A DNA stretch of 64,000 nt from Haliangium sp963772315 (GTDB lineage: Bacteria; Myxococcota_A; Polyangia; Haliangiales; Haliangiaceae): assembly GCA_963772315.1 (NCBI GenBank), contig CAVYWJ010000004.1:5456001-5520000 (forward strand). Direction: 5' to 3'. Both the position numbers and the translations under genes were made by a program. The notes under the pieces are model-generated. The model did not search any database, was not told the origin of the DNA, and saw only the letters and a list, made by a program, of their open reading frames with translations. Positions 16,979 through 26,912 of this stretch are shown here, piece by piece. The stretch's first letter is position 1; every line of letters starts with the position of its first letter.

Positions 16979-17881
16979 ATCTGTTGTACTAGATCAGGAA
17001 CTGGAGTGACGGACGATCTTCGTGTGGCCCTGTTCGTCGAGGGCAGCGAGAGTCCCCCCGTGCCCCGTGGCATTCGCTCGCTCGAGTCCATCTGGAACGA
17101 GCATCTGCCGCGAGCGCTCGGCCTCCGGACGTTCTCGTCCGTGGTGCCCATTTCCAAGACGCACCTCGTGGCCATGGATCCGGACAAGCCGCCCATGAGC
17201 GGCGCAGGAGAGGGGCTGGATCAGCGCATGGTGCGCGTCCTGCGCCGGAATCCGTTCGATGCGGCCGTGATCGCGTGGGACCTGGTGCCCGCCTGGAACC
17301 CGCAGGGAGACTTCTGCCGCTGGCAAGAAACCCTGGCTCTCTATCGCCACCTCTCGGAGAGTACGCACCTGGACGACGCCTGGAAGACATCAGCCGCGCA
17401 ACGGCTGGCGGATCTGGAGGGCCGACGCACTCCAGCAGCGCGCACACGGCCGCCTCAGCTGACCCACCACATGATACTCGCGCTCTGCATGGAGCCCATG
17501 TTCGAGGGATTGCTCGTGCAGGACGAAGCCGCGGTGAAACAAGCGCTCGGGCTCAGGGGGAAAGTCCCGGGATGGCCGCGCCAGGGCTGGGGCGACGCCC
17601 AGGAACGACGCCCGGATGAACAGCTCCTCGCACCGGCTGTGAACGCTGCCCGCTCGCAGGCACCACGCATCATCGCGGGCGTACGGGGTGACTGGGACGT
17701 CAACAAGGACGGCTGGGGCGAGTTCCTGCTCCGGCGCCTCCTGGACGACTCGAAAGCATGTCCCCAGGTCCTAGCCCATCCTCTCTGTCAGCGCCTGGCA
17801 GAAGTAGGACCGCAACAGCCGCCCGCGCGGCGAGGTTCGCGACGCGGCCCCCAAGCCGAGAGCGGCACGGGTCGCCGTTAG
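16976..17881 (+). CDS. Toprim/DUF4276-like partner protein (putative defence module, gene 2), 5' end replaced by IS
   Basis: 301 residues from the IS-supplied ATG, or 291 from the GTG at 17006. The start LRVALFVEGSES resembles the glutamate motif of Toprim-like (OLD/DUF4276-type) nucleases. FDAAVIAWDLVPAW could supply a later acidic motif, and the middle MILALCMEPMFEGLL is typical of the hydrophobic core in such partners. This is pattern-level evidence only. Excising the elements at TA makes the frame continuous with ATG 14395 (MGTGTRKRPP then RSGTGV). The original start may alternatively have been the GTG that overlaps the ATPase stop in the duplicated junction. The last residues (about QAESGTGRR) fall in a chromosomal inverted repeat, so the 3' end may also be altered. 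Confidence 0.6.
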   Translation: MICCTRSGTGVTDDLRVALFVEGSESPPVPRGIRSLESIWNEHLPRALGLRTFSSVVPISKTHLVAMDPDKPPMSGAGEGLDQRMVRVLRRNPFDAAVIAWDLVPAWNPQGDFCRWQETLALYRHLSESTHLDDAWKTSAAQRLADLEGRRTPAARTRPPQLTHHMILALCMEPMFEGLLVQDEAAVKQALGLRGKVPGWPRQGWGDAQERRPDEQLLAPAVNAARSQAPRIIAGVRGDWDVNKDGWGEFLLRRLLDDSKACPQVLAHPLCQRLAEVGPQQPPARRGSRRGPQAESGTGRR

Positions 17882-18113
17882 GCGGCGTTCCGAAGTGCTC
17901 CTCGCCCGAAGGGTGAGGACGCCAACGGAGGACCCGAGCGGCGATGGCCGCCGGACCGCAGGTCCGCCGGCAAGACGCCGCGTCCGCCGTAACGGCGATC
18001 CGTGTCGCTCTCGGCGAGCGCCTCCCGTCAGCATCCGGGACGGCCTGACGCCGCGTCCGCCGTAACGGCGATCCGTGTCGCTCTCGGCGGGCGCCTCCCG
18101 TCAGCATCCCGGA
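17855..18113. repeat. 73-bp direct repeat (two copies) plus an inverted partial copy
   Basis: Copy 1 starts at 17974 (GACGCCGCGTCCGCCGTAAC) and copy 2 at 18047, 73 bp later, nearly identical. An inverted partial copy (GCCGAGAGCGGCACGGGTCG onward) lies at 17855-17891 and overlaps the end of the Toprim-like gene. A short hairpin (CGGACC gca GGTCCG) sits between. This explains the gap between that gene and the VWA gene; no gene is seen in it. Confidence 0.75.
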
Positions 18114-18141
18114 CAGAAGTCCGATGCCGTCCCGCCCCCCG

Positions 18142-19344
18142 TCAGTCCTCGTCGTCCACGCTCGGCGTCCGCCCGCCCCGCACCAGGTACCGCACCGCCC
18201 CCTCGATCCCGGCGACCGTCAGGTGCCACATCGGGATCACGTTCGCGATCATCTCGATCGTGCTCTGCTTCCAGAACCGCTTCGGCTCGGGATTGAGCCA
18301 GACCGAGCGCCGGAAGTGCTCATGGAGCCGCCGCAGCCAGTCGATGCCGGCCGTGCGGTTGTTCTGCGAGTAGAAGATCGATCCCCCCGCCTGCAGGAGC
18401 TCCCCCGGATGCATCCACGCGTCCCCCACGATCACCAGCTTCTCGTCCCGATCGCTCGTCGCCATCAGGTCCGCCACCTGGATCCCGTCCTTGAAGTGCG
18501 CGTCCTCGTACACCCGTTCATACACACAGTTATGAAAGTAATAGCTGCGGAACTTCGCGAACCGCCCCGATCGTGACGCCGCCGTGAACAGCCGGCTCAT
18601 CAGCTCAGAATACGGATCCATCGATCCGCCCACGTCCATCATCAGGATCAGCTTGACCCGGTTGCGTCGCGGCGGCCGGAACACCAGCTCCAGCTCGCCC
18701 GCGTTGCGACAGGTTTCATCGACCGTCTCGTCGAGATCCAGCTCATCGACCATCCCCTCGCGCCCCAGCTGCCGCAGCTGCCGCAGCGCCACGTCGATCT
18801 GCCGCACGTCCAGCACCCGATCCCTGCGATACGCCCGGTACCGGTGCTCCCCTGCGATCTGCATGGCCGAGCGCCCGCCGCCCGACCCGCCCACGCGGAT
18901 CCCGTTCGGGTTCGTGCCCCCGTTGCCGAAGGGTGACGTCCCGCCCGTGCCCACGAACCGCGTGCCCCGATCGTGCCGTTCCTTCTGATCGCGCAGCCGC
19001 TGCTCGAACTGCGCCCGCACCTGCTCGAGGTCCATCGAGGCGAGCATCGCCCGCTCCTCGTCGGTGAGCGGCCGGGGCACCACCGGGTTCTCCAGCCAGC
19101 GCAGGAGCTCCTGGGTCAGCGCGAGCGCGTCCGCGTGCACATCCTTGAAGTAGGCCAGGAACGCCTCGTCGAACGCGTCGTACTTGGCCACGTCCTTGAC
19201 GCACACCGAGCGCGCCACCCGGTAGAACCCGTCGAGCGACGAGTCGTGCAGCCCCAGCGCCATGGCCTCCATCAGCGCCATCCACTCGTGCGTCGACACG
19301 TTGAGCCCGAAGCGCCTGAGCTCGTACAGGAAGTCGATCAGCAC
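18142..19344 (-). CDS. CoxE-like VWA domain protein
   Basis: A 400-residue protein, GTG start, one base after the MoxR-like ATPase gene, so translationally coupled. Residues of about 1-130 are helical (FLYELRRFGLNVSTHEWMAL), typical of the CoxE/VWA-containing family. A Gly-rich linker (GTGGTSPFGNGGTNPNG) follows, then a VWA domain from about residue 230 with the MIDAS motif MMDVGGSM. MoxR-type ATPases and CoxE-type VWA proteins form pairs that insert metals or remodel protein complexes (RavA-ViaA, CoxD-CoxE). No CO dehydrogenase or methanol dehydrogenase genes are near, so the target is unknown. Confidence 0.85.
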   Translation of the reverse strand: MLIDFLYELRRFGLNVSTHEWMALMEAMALGLHDSSLDGFYRVARSVCVKDVAKYDAFDEAFLAYFKDVHADALALTQELLRWLENPVVPRPLTDEERAMLASMDLEQVRAQFEQRLRDQKERHDRGTRFVGTGGTSPFGNGGTNPNGIRVGGSGGGRSAMQIAGEHRYRAYRRDRVLDVRQIDVALRQLRQLGREGMVDELDLDETVDETCRNAGELELVFRPPRRNRVKLILMMDVGGSMDPYSELMSRLFTAASRSGRFAKFRSYYFHNCVYERVYEDAHFKDGIQVADLMATSDRDEKLVIVGDAWMHPGELLQAGGSIFYSQNNRTAGIDWLRRLHEHFRRSVWLNPEPKRFWKQSTIEMIANVIPMWHLTVAGIEGAVRYLVRGGRTPSVDDED

Positions 19345-19345
19345 G

Positions 19346-20194
<849 letters not shown>

Positions 20195-20342
20195 GCGGCC
20201 GAATGTAGCCTGGAATGGCGCGCGCTGCAGCCGGTCCCGTGGGCCAGCCCCGGCGGTCACGGCCTTCCTGGCTGGGCCAGGCCGGCGCGCGCACGACGCA
20301 ACGCCCGTTGACACCCCGGCCCCCGCGTCCAACACTCGGCCC

Positions 20343-22043
20343 ATGTCGTCAGCGATCGGGCGCGCGCCCCTGGTCTCTCTCCTGTTCACGTTCGGCCTGT
20401 TCACGTCCGGCTGCCAGATCATCATCGGCATCGAGGATCTGCGCGAGGGCCCCGACGGAGGCAGCGGCTCCATCGACGCCCGGGGCGATGACGCGACGCC
20501 CGCGCCGGACGCGCCCTCCGCGCCGGGCTTCGACTTCGAGGTGCGCACGATCGGCGCGACCATCCCGCTCGACGGCAAGAACGTCATCGAGGTGGAGATC
20601 CGGCGCTACGGCGGCTTCACCGGCGAGGTGACGATCACGGCGCCGAATCCGCCCGTGGGCGTCGTGGTCACGGATCTCGTGATCGCGCGCGGCCAGAGCA
20701 CGGCCGAGGTCGAGGTCGGCGCGATCGGGCCCCTGCAGATCGGCGACACGGTCTCGTTCGACCTGGCCGCGGTTGCGGGCGACGATCTCGGGCGCACGGC
20801 GCCGGTGAACGACGCCGAGGTCACGGGCAAGCCCGGCGCCTACGACACCACCTTCGGCCCGCAGTCCACGGGCTACACCGCCGTGGGCATCGGCGGCGAC
20901 AACGGCGCCTTCTACGATCTCGACGTGCTCCCCAACGGCACCATCCTGGCGCTGGGCTGGAACGTGGGCTCGCTGGGCGCGACCAACTTCGTGATGACAC
21001 GGCTCACCAGCGCGGGGATCGTCGATCCTGGGTTCAATGGCGGGACGCTGGTGCGGACCGACTTCGACTCGGGCTCGAGCGGTGAGAACGCGGAGGGGTA
21101 CGCGGTGGGACGCCAGGTCGATGGCCGCATCATCGCCATCGGCGGGCACTCGGCCGGCGCCAGCTTTCCGCCCGACATCGCCCTGGCGCAGTACTCGGCG
21201 TCCGGGGGCCCGGGCGGTCAGCTTTTCGGCAACATGTCGGAGGCCAGGAGCCGGCTGGATCTCGGCGGCAACGAGGTCGTCACGGACGGGCTGGTGCTGG
21301 CCGACAGCACGATCCTGGCGGTCGGGCAGAGCAACGCGCGTCTCTTCGTCGCCCGCGCCACCGCGGGGGGCTCCCTCGATACGTCGTTCGCCAGCCCGAA
21401 CGGCTTCCATCTGCTCGATCTCGACGGCACCTCCCGGGCAGAGGCAGTGGTCGTCGACGCCCAGAATCGCATCCTGGTGGCTGGCTCGATCGAGAACACG
21501 ACCCGCGACCTGATCGTGCTCCGCTTCACCAAGAACGGCGAGCTCGACACCACGTTCGGCCAGGGCGGCCTGGTGGTGCTCGGCGATACCGAGGGAGCCG
21601 AGCGCGGCGTGGCCCTGGCCATGCGCCCCGACGGCCGCATCGTGGTCGTCGGCGACGCGGCCTTCGAGGGCGTTGCCCAGGTCGTGGTCTACCAGTTCCT
21701 GGAGAACGGCGCGCCGGACCTCTCGTTCGGTGTGCAGGGCGTCAGCACGGTGCCGAACCAGGGCAGCGACGTGGCCGAAGACATGGCCCTGCTCCCCGAC
21801 GGCCGGATCCTGGTGGCGGGCAACTCCACCCCTGGCGGCCCCGGGCTGGTCCGGCTCACGCGCGACGGCGCGCTCGACCCGTACTTCGGCCACGAGGGTC
21901 TCTTCCCGGTGTACCTCGGCGAATTCGGGGTGGTGCGCGGACTCGAGGTCTACTCCAACACCAAGGTGCTGGTCTCGGGCGGAGACGAGGGCGGCAGCCC
22001 GGGGCCGGGCACGTTCGGCGTGGTGCTGCGGATGTGGATGTGA
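20343..22043 (+). CDS. Delta-60 repeat lipoprotein
   Basis: A 566-residue exported protein. The signal peptide VSLLFTFGLFTSGC ends in a lipobox Cys, followed by an acidic disordered stretch. A beta-sandwich region at about residues 60-165 (FDFEVRTIGATIPLDGKN...) precedes seven or so Delta-60 repeats (TIGR02608 type), each of about 55 residues with variants of LDTTFGQGGLVVL, RGVALAMRPDGRIVVVG. These fold as a beta-propeller-like domain outside the cell. Ligand unknown. ATG at 20343 is chosen because it starts the signal peptide; upstream sequence is out of character. A hairpin follows the stop codon. Confidence 0.85.
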   Translation: MSSAIGRAPLVSLLFTFGLFTSGCQIIIGIEDLREGPDGGSGSIDARGDDATPAPDAPSAPGFDFEVRTIGATIPLDGKNVIEVEIRRYGGFTGEVTITAPNPPVGVVVTDLVIARGQSTAEVEVGAIGPLQIGDTVSFDLAAVAGDDLGRTAPVNDAEVTGKPGAYDTTFGPQSTGYTAVGIGGDNGAFYDLDVLPNGTILALGWNVGSLGATNFVMTRLTSAGIVDPGFNGGTLVRTDFDSGSSGENAEGYAVGRQVDGRIIAIGGHSAGASFPPDIALAQYSASGGPGGQLFGNMSEARSRLDLGGNEVVTDGLVLADSTILAVGQSNARLFVARATAGGSLDTSFASPNGFHLLDLDGTSRAEAVVVDAQNRILVAGSIENTTRDLIVLRFTKNGELDTTFGQGGLVVLGDTEGAERGVALAMRPDGRIVVVGDAAFEGVAQVVVYQFLENGAPDLSFGVQGVSTVPNQGSDVAEDMALLPDGRILVAGNSTPGGPGLVRLTRDGALDPYFGHEGLFPVYLGEFGVVRGLEVYSNTKVLVSGGDEGGSPGPGTFGVVLRMWM

Positions 22044-22048
22044 CAGCA

Positions 22049-22082
22049 GCGCGCGGTTGAGTCATTTGGACTCACCGCGCGC
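22049..22082 (+). terminator. Terminator-like hairpin after the Delta-60 gene
   Basis: GCGCGCGGTTGAGTC pairs with GACTCACCGCGCGC (one bulged base, loop ATTTG), starting 6 bp after the stop codon. It has no T-run, so it may only slow or protect the transcript end. Confidence 0.6.
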
Positions 22083-22183
22083 TCGCGCATCGTACCCGGG
22101 ACAGCCTGGTCCATGTGCGGGCCGGCCTGCGCTCGGGTCGCGGGATGCGGGCGGCGCAAAGCGCGCGGCACGGTGATGTGCCG

Positions 22184-22233
22184 AAAAAAGCTCGCGCCGG
22201 ATCGGCGCTGACTAGGCAACCGATCCGGCGCGA
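22184..22233 (-). terminator. Rho-independent terminator for the acyl-CoA ligase gene
   Basis: On the minus strand a perfect 14-bp stem (arms 22220-22233 and 22192-22205, TCGCGCCGGATCGG) with a 14-nt loop is followed by a short GC and six T (22189-22184). It lies about 125 bp past the stop codon of the ligase gene. The rest of the gap 22044-22357 shows no gene. Confidence 0.8.
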
Positions 22234-22357
22234 CAGGAACAGAGGCACCAAGCAAGGAGACGTACAGTATTTTTCAAGTGCCTCGAGGCCACCTCACGGC
22301 GGGCTCGATGTTCTGAATAAGCAAGCGCCGGGCCAGCAGCCGGCGAGACCACGCGCG

Positions 22358-23953
<1,596 letters not shown>

Positions 23954-24099
23954 GAATGCACTGTACCCGAGGCCAGCAGACCGGCCTACCCCTTCCCGCA
24001 GGACCGCGGGGCCGGCACAATGGCGGCATGCCCGTCCTCTCTGGCCGAGCACGCCCTGATCGTCGAGCGTGCGCCGCCAGAGCAGGGCACAATGCCGGC

Positions 24100-24891
24100 A
24101 TGCCCGTCCTTCGCCTGGCCGAGATGACCTGGGAAGAGCTGCGAGACCTGGCCGCCGCGCGCGGCGTGGCCATCCTGCCCGTGGGCGCCACCGAGGCGCA
24201 CGGGCCGCACCTGCCCCTCGGCACCGACGTGATCATCGCCGAAGCCATGGCGCGACGCGGCGCCGAGATCCTGAGCGCGCGCGGCGTGCACGCGCTGGTC
24301 TTGCCGCCGCTGGCGTACACGGCCGCGGGCTACGCCGCGGGCTTTGCCGGGACGCTGTCGATCCGGCCGGAGACGGTCACCGCGCTGATCGTCGACATCG
24401 CGCGCGGGCTGGCCGGGCACGGGCTGCGCGCGCTGGCCGTGGCCAATGCGCACCTGGATCCCACGCATATCGCGTCGATCACGCGCGCGGGCGCAGAGCT
24501 GGTGGCGCCCGGGGACGCGGGGGCGCTCGCGTTCGTGTTCCCGGACGTGACCCGCAAGCCCTGGGCGCTCAGGCTCACGGACGAGTTCAAGAGCGGCGCG
24601 TGTCACGCCGGGCAGTACGAGGGCTCGGTGGTGATGGCCGAGCGTCCCGCGCTCGTGCGCGAGCAGGTGCGCCGGGACTTGCCGGTCAACTCGAGCAGCC
24701 TGAGCGTGGCGATCCGCGCGGGCCTGGGCACGTTCGAGGAAGCGGGCGGACCGCGCGCCTACTTCGGCAACCCGGCCGGCGCCACGGCCGAGGAAGGCCG
24801 CGCCACCATCGACGTGCTCGGCGGGATCCTCGCCGAGGCCGTGCTGGCCGCGGTGCCGGACGTGGCCGGGGTCGGGGAAGTCGGGGCGTGA
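24100..24891 (+). CDS. Creatininase-family amidohydrolase
   Basis: A 263-residue protein with the creatininase metal-site pattern: PVGATEAHGPHLPLGTDVII (Glu, His and Asp ligands) and GACHAGQYEGSVVM (His and Glu). The usual NGHGGN loop reads NAHLDPTHI, so one part of the site differs from creatininase proper; this occurs in the mycofactocin-type and FAPy-deformylase-type relatives. Substrate therefore unknown. An in-frame duplicate of the start region (ATG 24028) lies 72 bp upstream, so translation might begin there instead. Divergent from the ligase gene. Confidence 0.75.
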   Translation: MPVLRLAEMTWEELRDLAAARGVAILPVGATEAHGPHLPLGTDVIIAEAMARRGAEILSARGVHALVLPPLAYTAAGYAAGFAGTLSIRPETVTALIVDIARGLAGHGLRALAVANAHLDPTHIASITRAGAELVAPGDAGALAFVFPDVTRKPWALRLTDEFKSGACHAGQYEGSVVMAERPALVREQVRRDLPVNSSSLSVAIRAGLGTFEEAGGPRAYFGNPAGATAEEGRATIDVLGGILAEAVLAAVPDVAGVGEVGA

Positions 24892-24917
24892 GCCGGCCGC
24901 CGGGCGGCTGACACGGG

Positions 24918-25472
24918 CTACTTCGGCTGCCGGGCCTTGCGCTCGACGCGCAGGCCGTTGAGGAGGCTATCGAGCACCTCGCCTGGGCTCAGCAGGGGCG
25001 CGAGCACCTGCAGATCGTCAGAGCCCGGGTGCAGATGGGAGCGCATGCTCCGGTCCTCGTTGGCATGGCCAGGTTCATTGAGATCGAACCGGATGAACGG
25101 CGGGTAACCCTCGCCAGGGAAGCGGAGCTCGAAGTTGTAACCGATGAGCTCCAGAGGACCCTTTCGTTTCTCCGCCACGGTGATGGCGAAGTCGAACCAC
25201 GCGCCGTCGTCACGCTCGAAATGAGGGAGGCCGCGGTCACGATGGAAGTTCTTGGTCGCCCCCATGATTGCGACGTGGGGAGGCTTGGAGTCGTCCAGCT
25301 TCACCAGCTTGTGGATCTGCGCGGGCACGGTCCGCAGCAGCCCCTCGTTGTGGGCGGTGATCAATGCGTCGCGCAGCTCGCGATGGAGCCGCCTGGCGTC
25401 ATCGGGCAGCGCGGGCTGCAGGCCGAGGATGCGCTCCTGCAAGCGCATCTGCCGCGTGCTCGACTCACTCAT
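24918..25472 (-). CDS. Unrecognised 184-residue protein (third gene of the split-ATPase operon)
   Basis: The start at ATG 25470-25472 overlaps the preceding gene by 8 bp. The first 60 residues are helical (RLHRELRDALITAHNEGLL). The rest is probably alpha/beta with a conserved-looking core: VAIMGATKNFHRDRGLPHFE, AWFDFAITVAEKRKGPLELI, PPFIRFDLNEPGHAN and SHLHPGSDDLQVLAPLLSPG. The His- and Asp-rich segments could form a metal or catalytic site, but I do not recognise the family. No signal peptide or TM. Context: last gene of a three-gene unit with an ATPase, so probably part of one complex or pathway with it. Confidence 0.7.
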   Translation of the reverse strand: MSESSTRQMRLQERILGLQPALPDDARRLHRELRDALITAHNEGLLRTVPAQIHKLVKLDDSKPPHVAIMGATKNFHRDRGLPHFERDDGAWFDFAITVAEKRKGPLELIGYNFELRFPGEGYPPFIRFDLNEPGHANEDRSMRSHLHPGSDDLQVLAPLLSPGEVLDSLLNGLRVERKARQPK

Positions 25473-26058
25473 CGCGGATGAGGTCTCCACGGCCGATCAG
25501 CACCAGCCACTCTGCATACTCGGGATCGCCCGGCAGCTCACGCCGCTCGGCCCGGCGCACCAGCTCGTCATCGGCGAAGCCGGCCCACTCGCGCAACGCG
25601 GCGAGACGCGCTTCCCGCTGCTCCGGATCGAGGCGATCCGCATCGCGATCCCAGCGCCACGCCGCGCTGATCCAGCTGGCCAGGTTGGTGGCGTGCTGCA
25701 TGAGCAGCGCCATCGATGGCGTTGTCATGAGCAGCACCACGCTCGACTCGCGCTGGTACTGGCTGCGCAAGAGATCCACGTGCGCCCAGTCCTCGCCGGT
25801 GAAGCGATCGATGCCGCTCACCACCAGCACACCGGCTGGGCTCGTGGCAAATGCCTGCGCCATCTCGACCGGGGAGCTCGGCCCGTGGACGTGCACGGGC
25901 GGCTCCTTACTCGGAAGCTCGAGCTCATCCATCAGCTCGTCGGCAGCGCTCTTCGCCGACTCCAGATTGGACACGAGCAGCACGATCCACGCGCCGCGCC
26001 GGTTGGCCGCGCGCAACGCGAGCTCTCCCAGGCCGATGTCACGCGGCGCAATGCTCAT
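25465..26058 (-). CDS. Unrecognised 197-residue protein, possibly a P-loop fold without Walker A
   Basis: The ATG at 26056-26058 overlaps the ATPase stop (ATGA), so translation is coupled. The sequence alternates hydrophobic strands and helices as in RecA-like folds: AWIVLLVSNLESAKSAADEL, AGVLVVSGIDRFTGEDW and SSVVLLMTTPSMALLM. No GxxxxGK motif is present. VLVVSGIDRF sits where a Walker B strand would be, so an ATPase-derived, inactive partner is one reading. The C-terminal third is charged and helical. Family not recognised. Middle gene of the operon. Confidence 0.7.
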   Translation of the reverse strand: MSIAPRDIGLGELALRAANRRGAWIVLLVSNLESAKSAADELMDELELPSKEPPVHVHGPSSPVEMAQAFATSPAGVLVVSGIDRFTGEDWAHVDLLRSQYQRESSVVLLMTTPSMALLMQHATNLASWISAAWRWDRDADRLDPEQREARLAALREWAGFADDELVRRAERRELPGDPEYAEWLVLIGRGDLIRDE

Positions 26059-26912
26059 GGCGCGGCCAGCTCCGCGAGCAACGCATCGGTGGTCGGATGC
26101 ACCCGGTACGAGATGCGCGCGCCCTGACGATACTCGAGCACGCGCCGGGTGTGCACGAGAGCGAGATGCTCGTCGCTCGTCGGCACGAAGCTGCCCGAGG
26201 TGCGCACCTTCTGCAGGATCGCCAGATCCTCCGCATCGAGGCCGAGCAGGTGCTTGCGGCCGAAAGCGTCGGCCACGAGCTGGACATGCTCCAGAGTCAC
26301 GGTGTCCGCACCTTCCACGTACGCTTCTTCGACCGCGGACTGGGTGAGCGCGATGAGATCGCGCAGCACACCGCCCGACAGCTCGATCAGCCGGATGCAC
26401 GACGCATCCGGGCACAGCGAGACGGGGATGCGTGCGCGCAACACATCGGCCAGAAATGCGCGGTTGGCGTCCTCGCGAACATCCATCCAAGGCAAGTGGC
26501 AGTAGCGGTCTACATGGTCAAGGAGCACGCGTCTGGTACCGTAAAGCGTGGCCAGTGGTGCCGTGAGGACCACGCCAAGCTCAAGCTCTGCCAACCGTGG
26601 GAGCCAGGTGGTTACCAAGACCTCGAACCGTTTCATGTCGTCCAGGCGATCGAGCGAGTCGAGCACAATGGTGAGATGCGGCTTGCTTTGGGCGAGCACC
26701 GTGCGCAGCTCCTGCATGTGACGCCACAACCTGGCTCGCAGAAGCGGATACTCTTCATCGTCCAGCCAGTCCGGGGCTCCCGCAAGATCCTTGGCCGCCT
26801 TCTCGGCTCGCCGAACCTTCTCGTTCGTCTGGCCGAGAATCCTACCGCCGTGACGCGCCAGTTCGGAGGCCAGCATCACTTCGAGTGCGGGAATGCCCAG
26901 CCGTTTCAGATC

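Larger units (their letters stand above)
14528..16989 (+). mobile_element. IS630-family insertion sequence, itself interrupted
   Basis: The left end (after CTA at 14525-14527) begins GTACAGCGTTCC and the right end is its imperfect inverse (GATCTGTTGTAC, ending 16989). A CCCC block also matches about 25 bp inside each end. The TA flanks are at 14526-14527 and 16990-16991. It carries a transposase gene and a 99-residue downstream reading frame. Without the 878-bp insertion and its 5-bp duplication it would be about 1.58 kb, longer than a minimal IS630 because of the extra frame. It landed directly on the right TA of the MITE. Confidence 0.8.
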
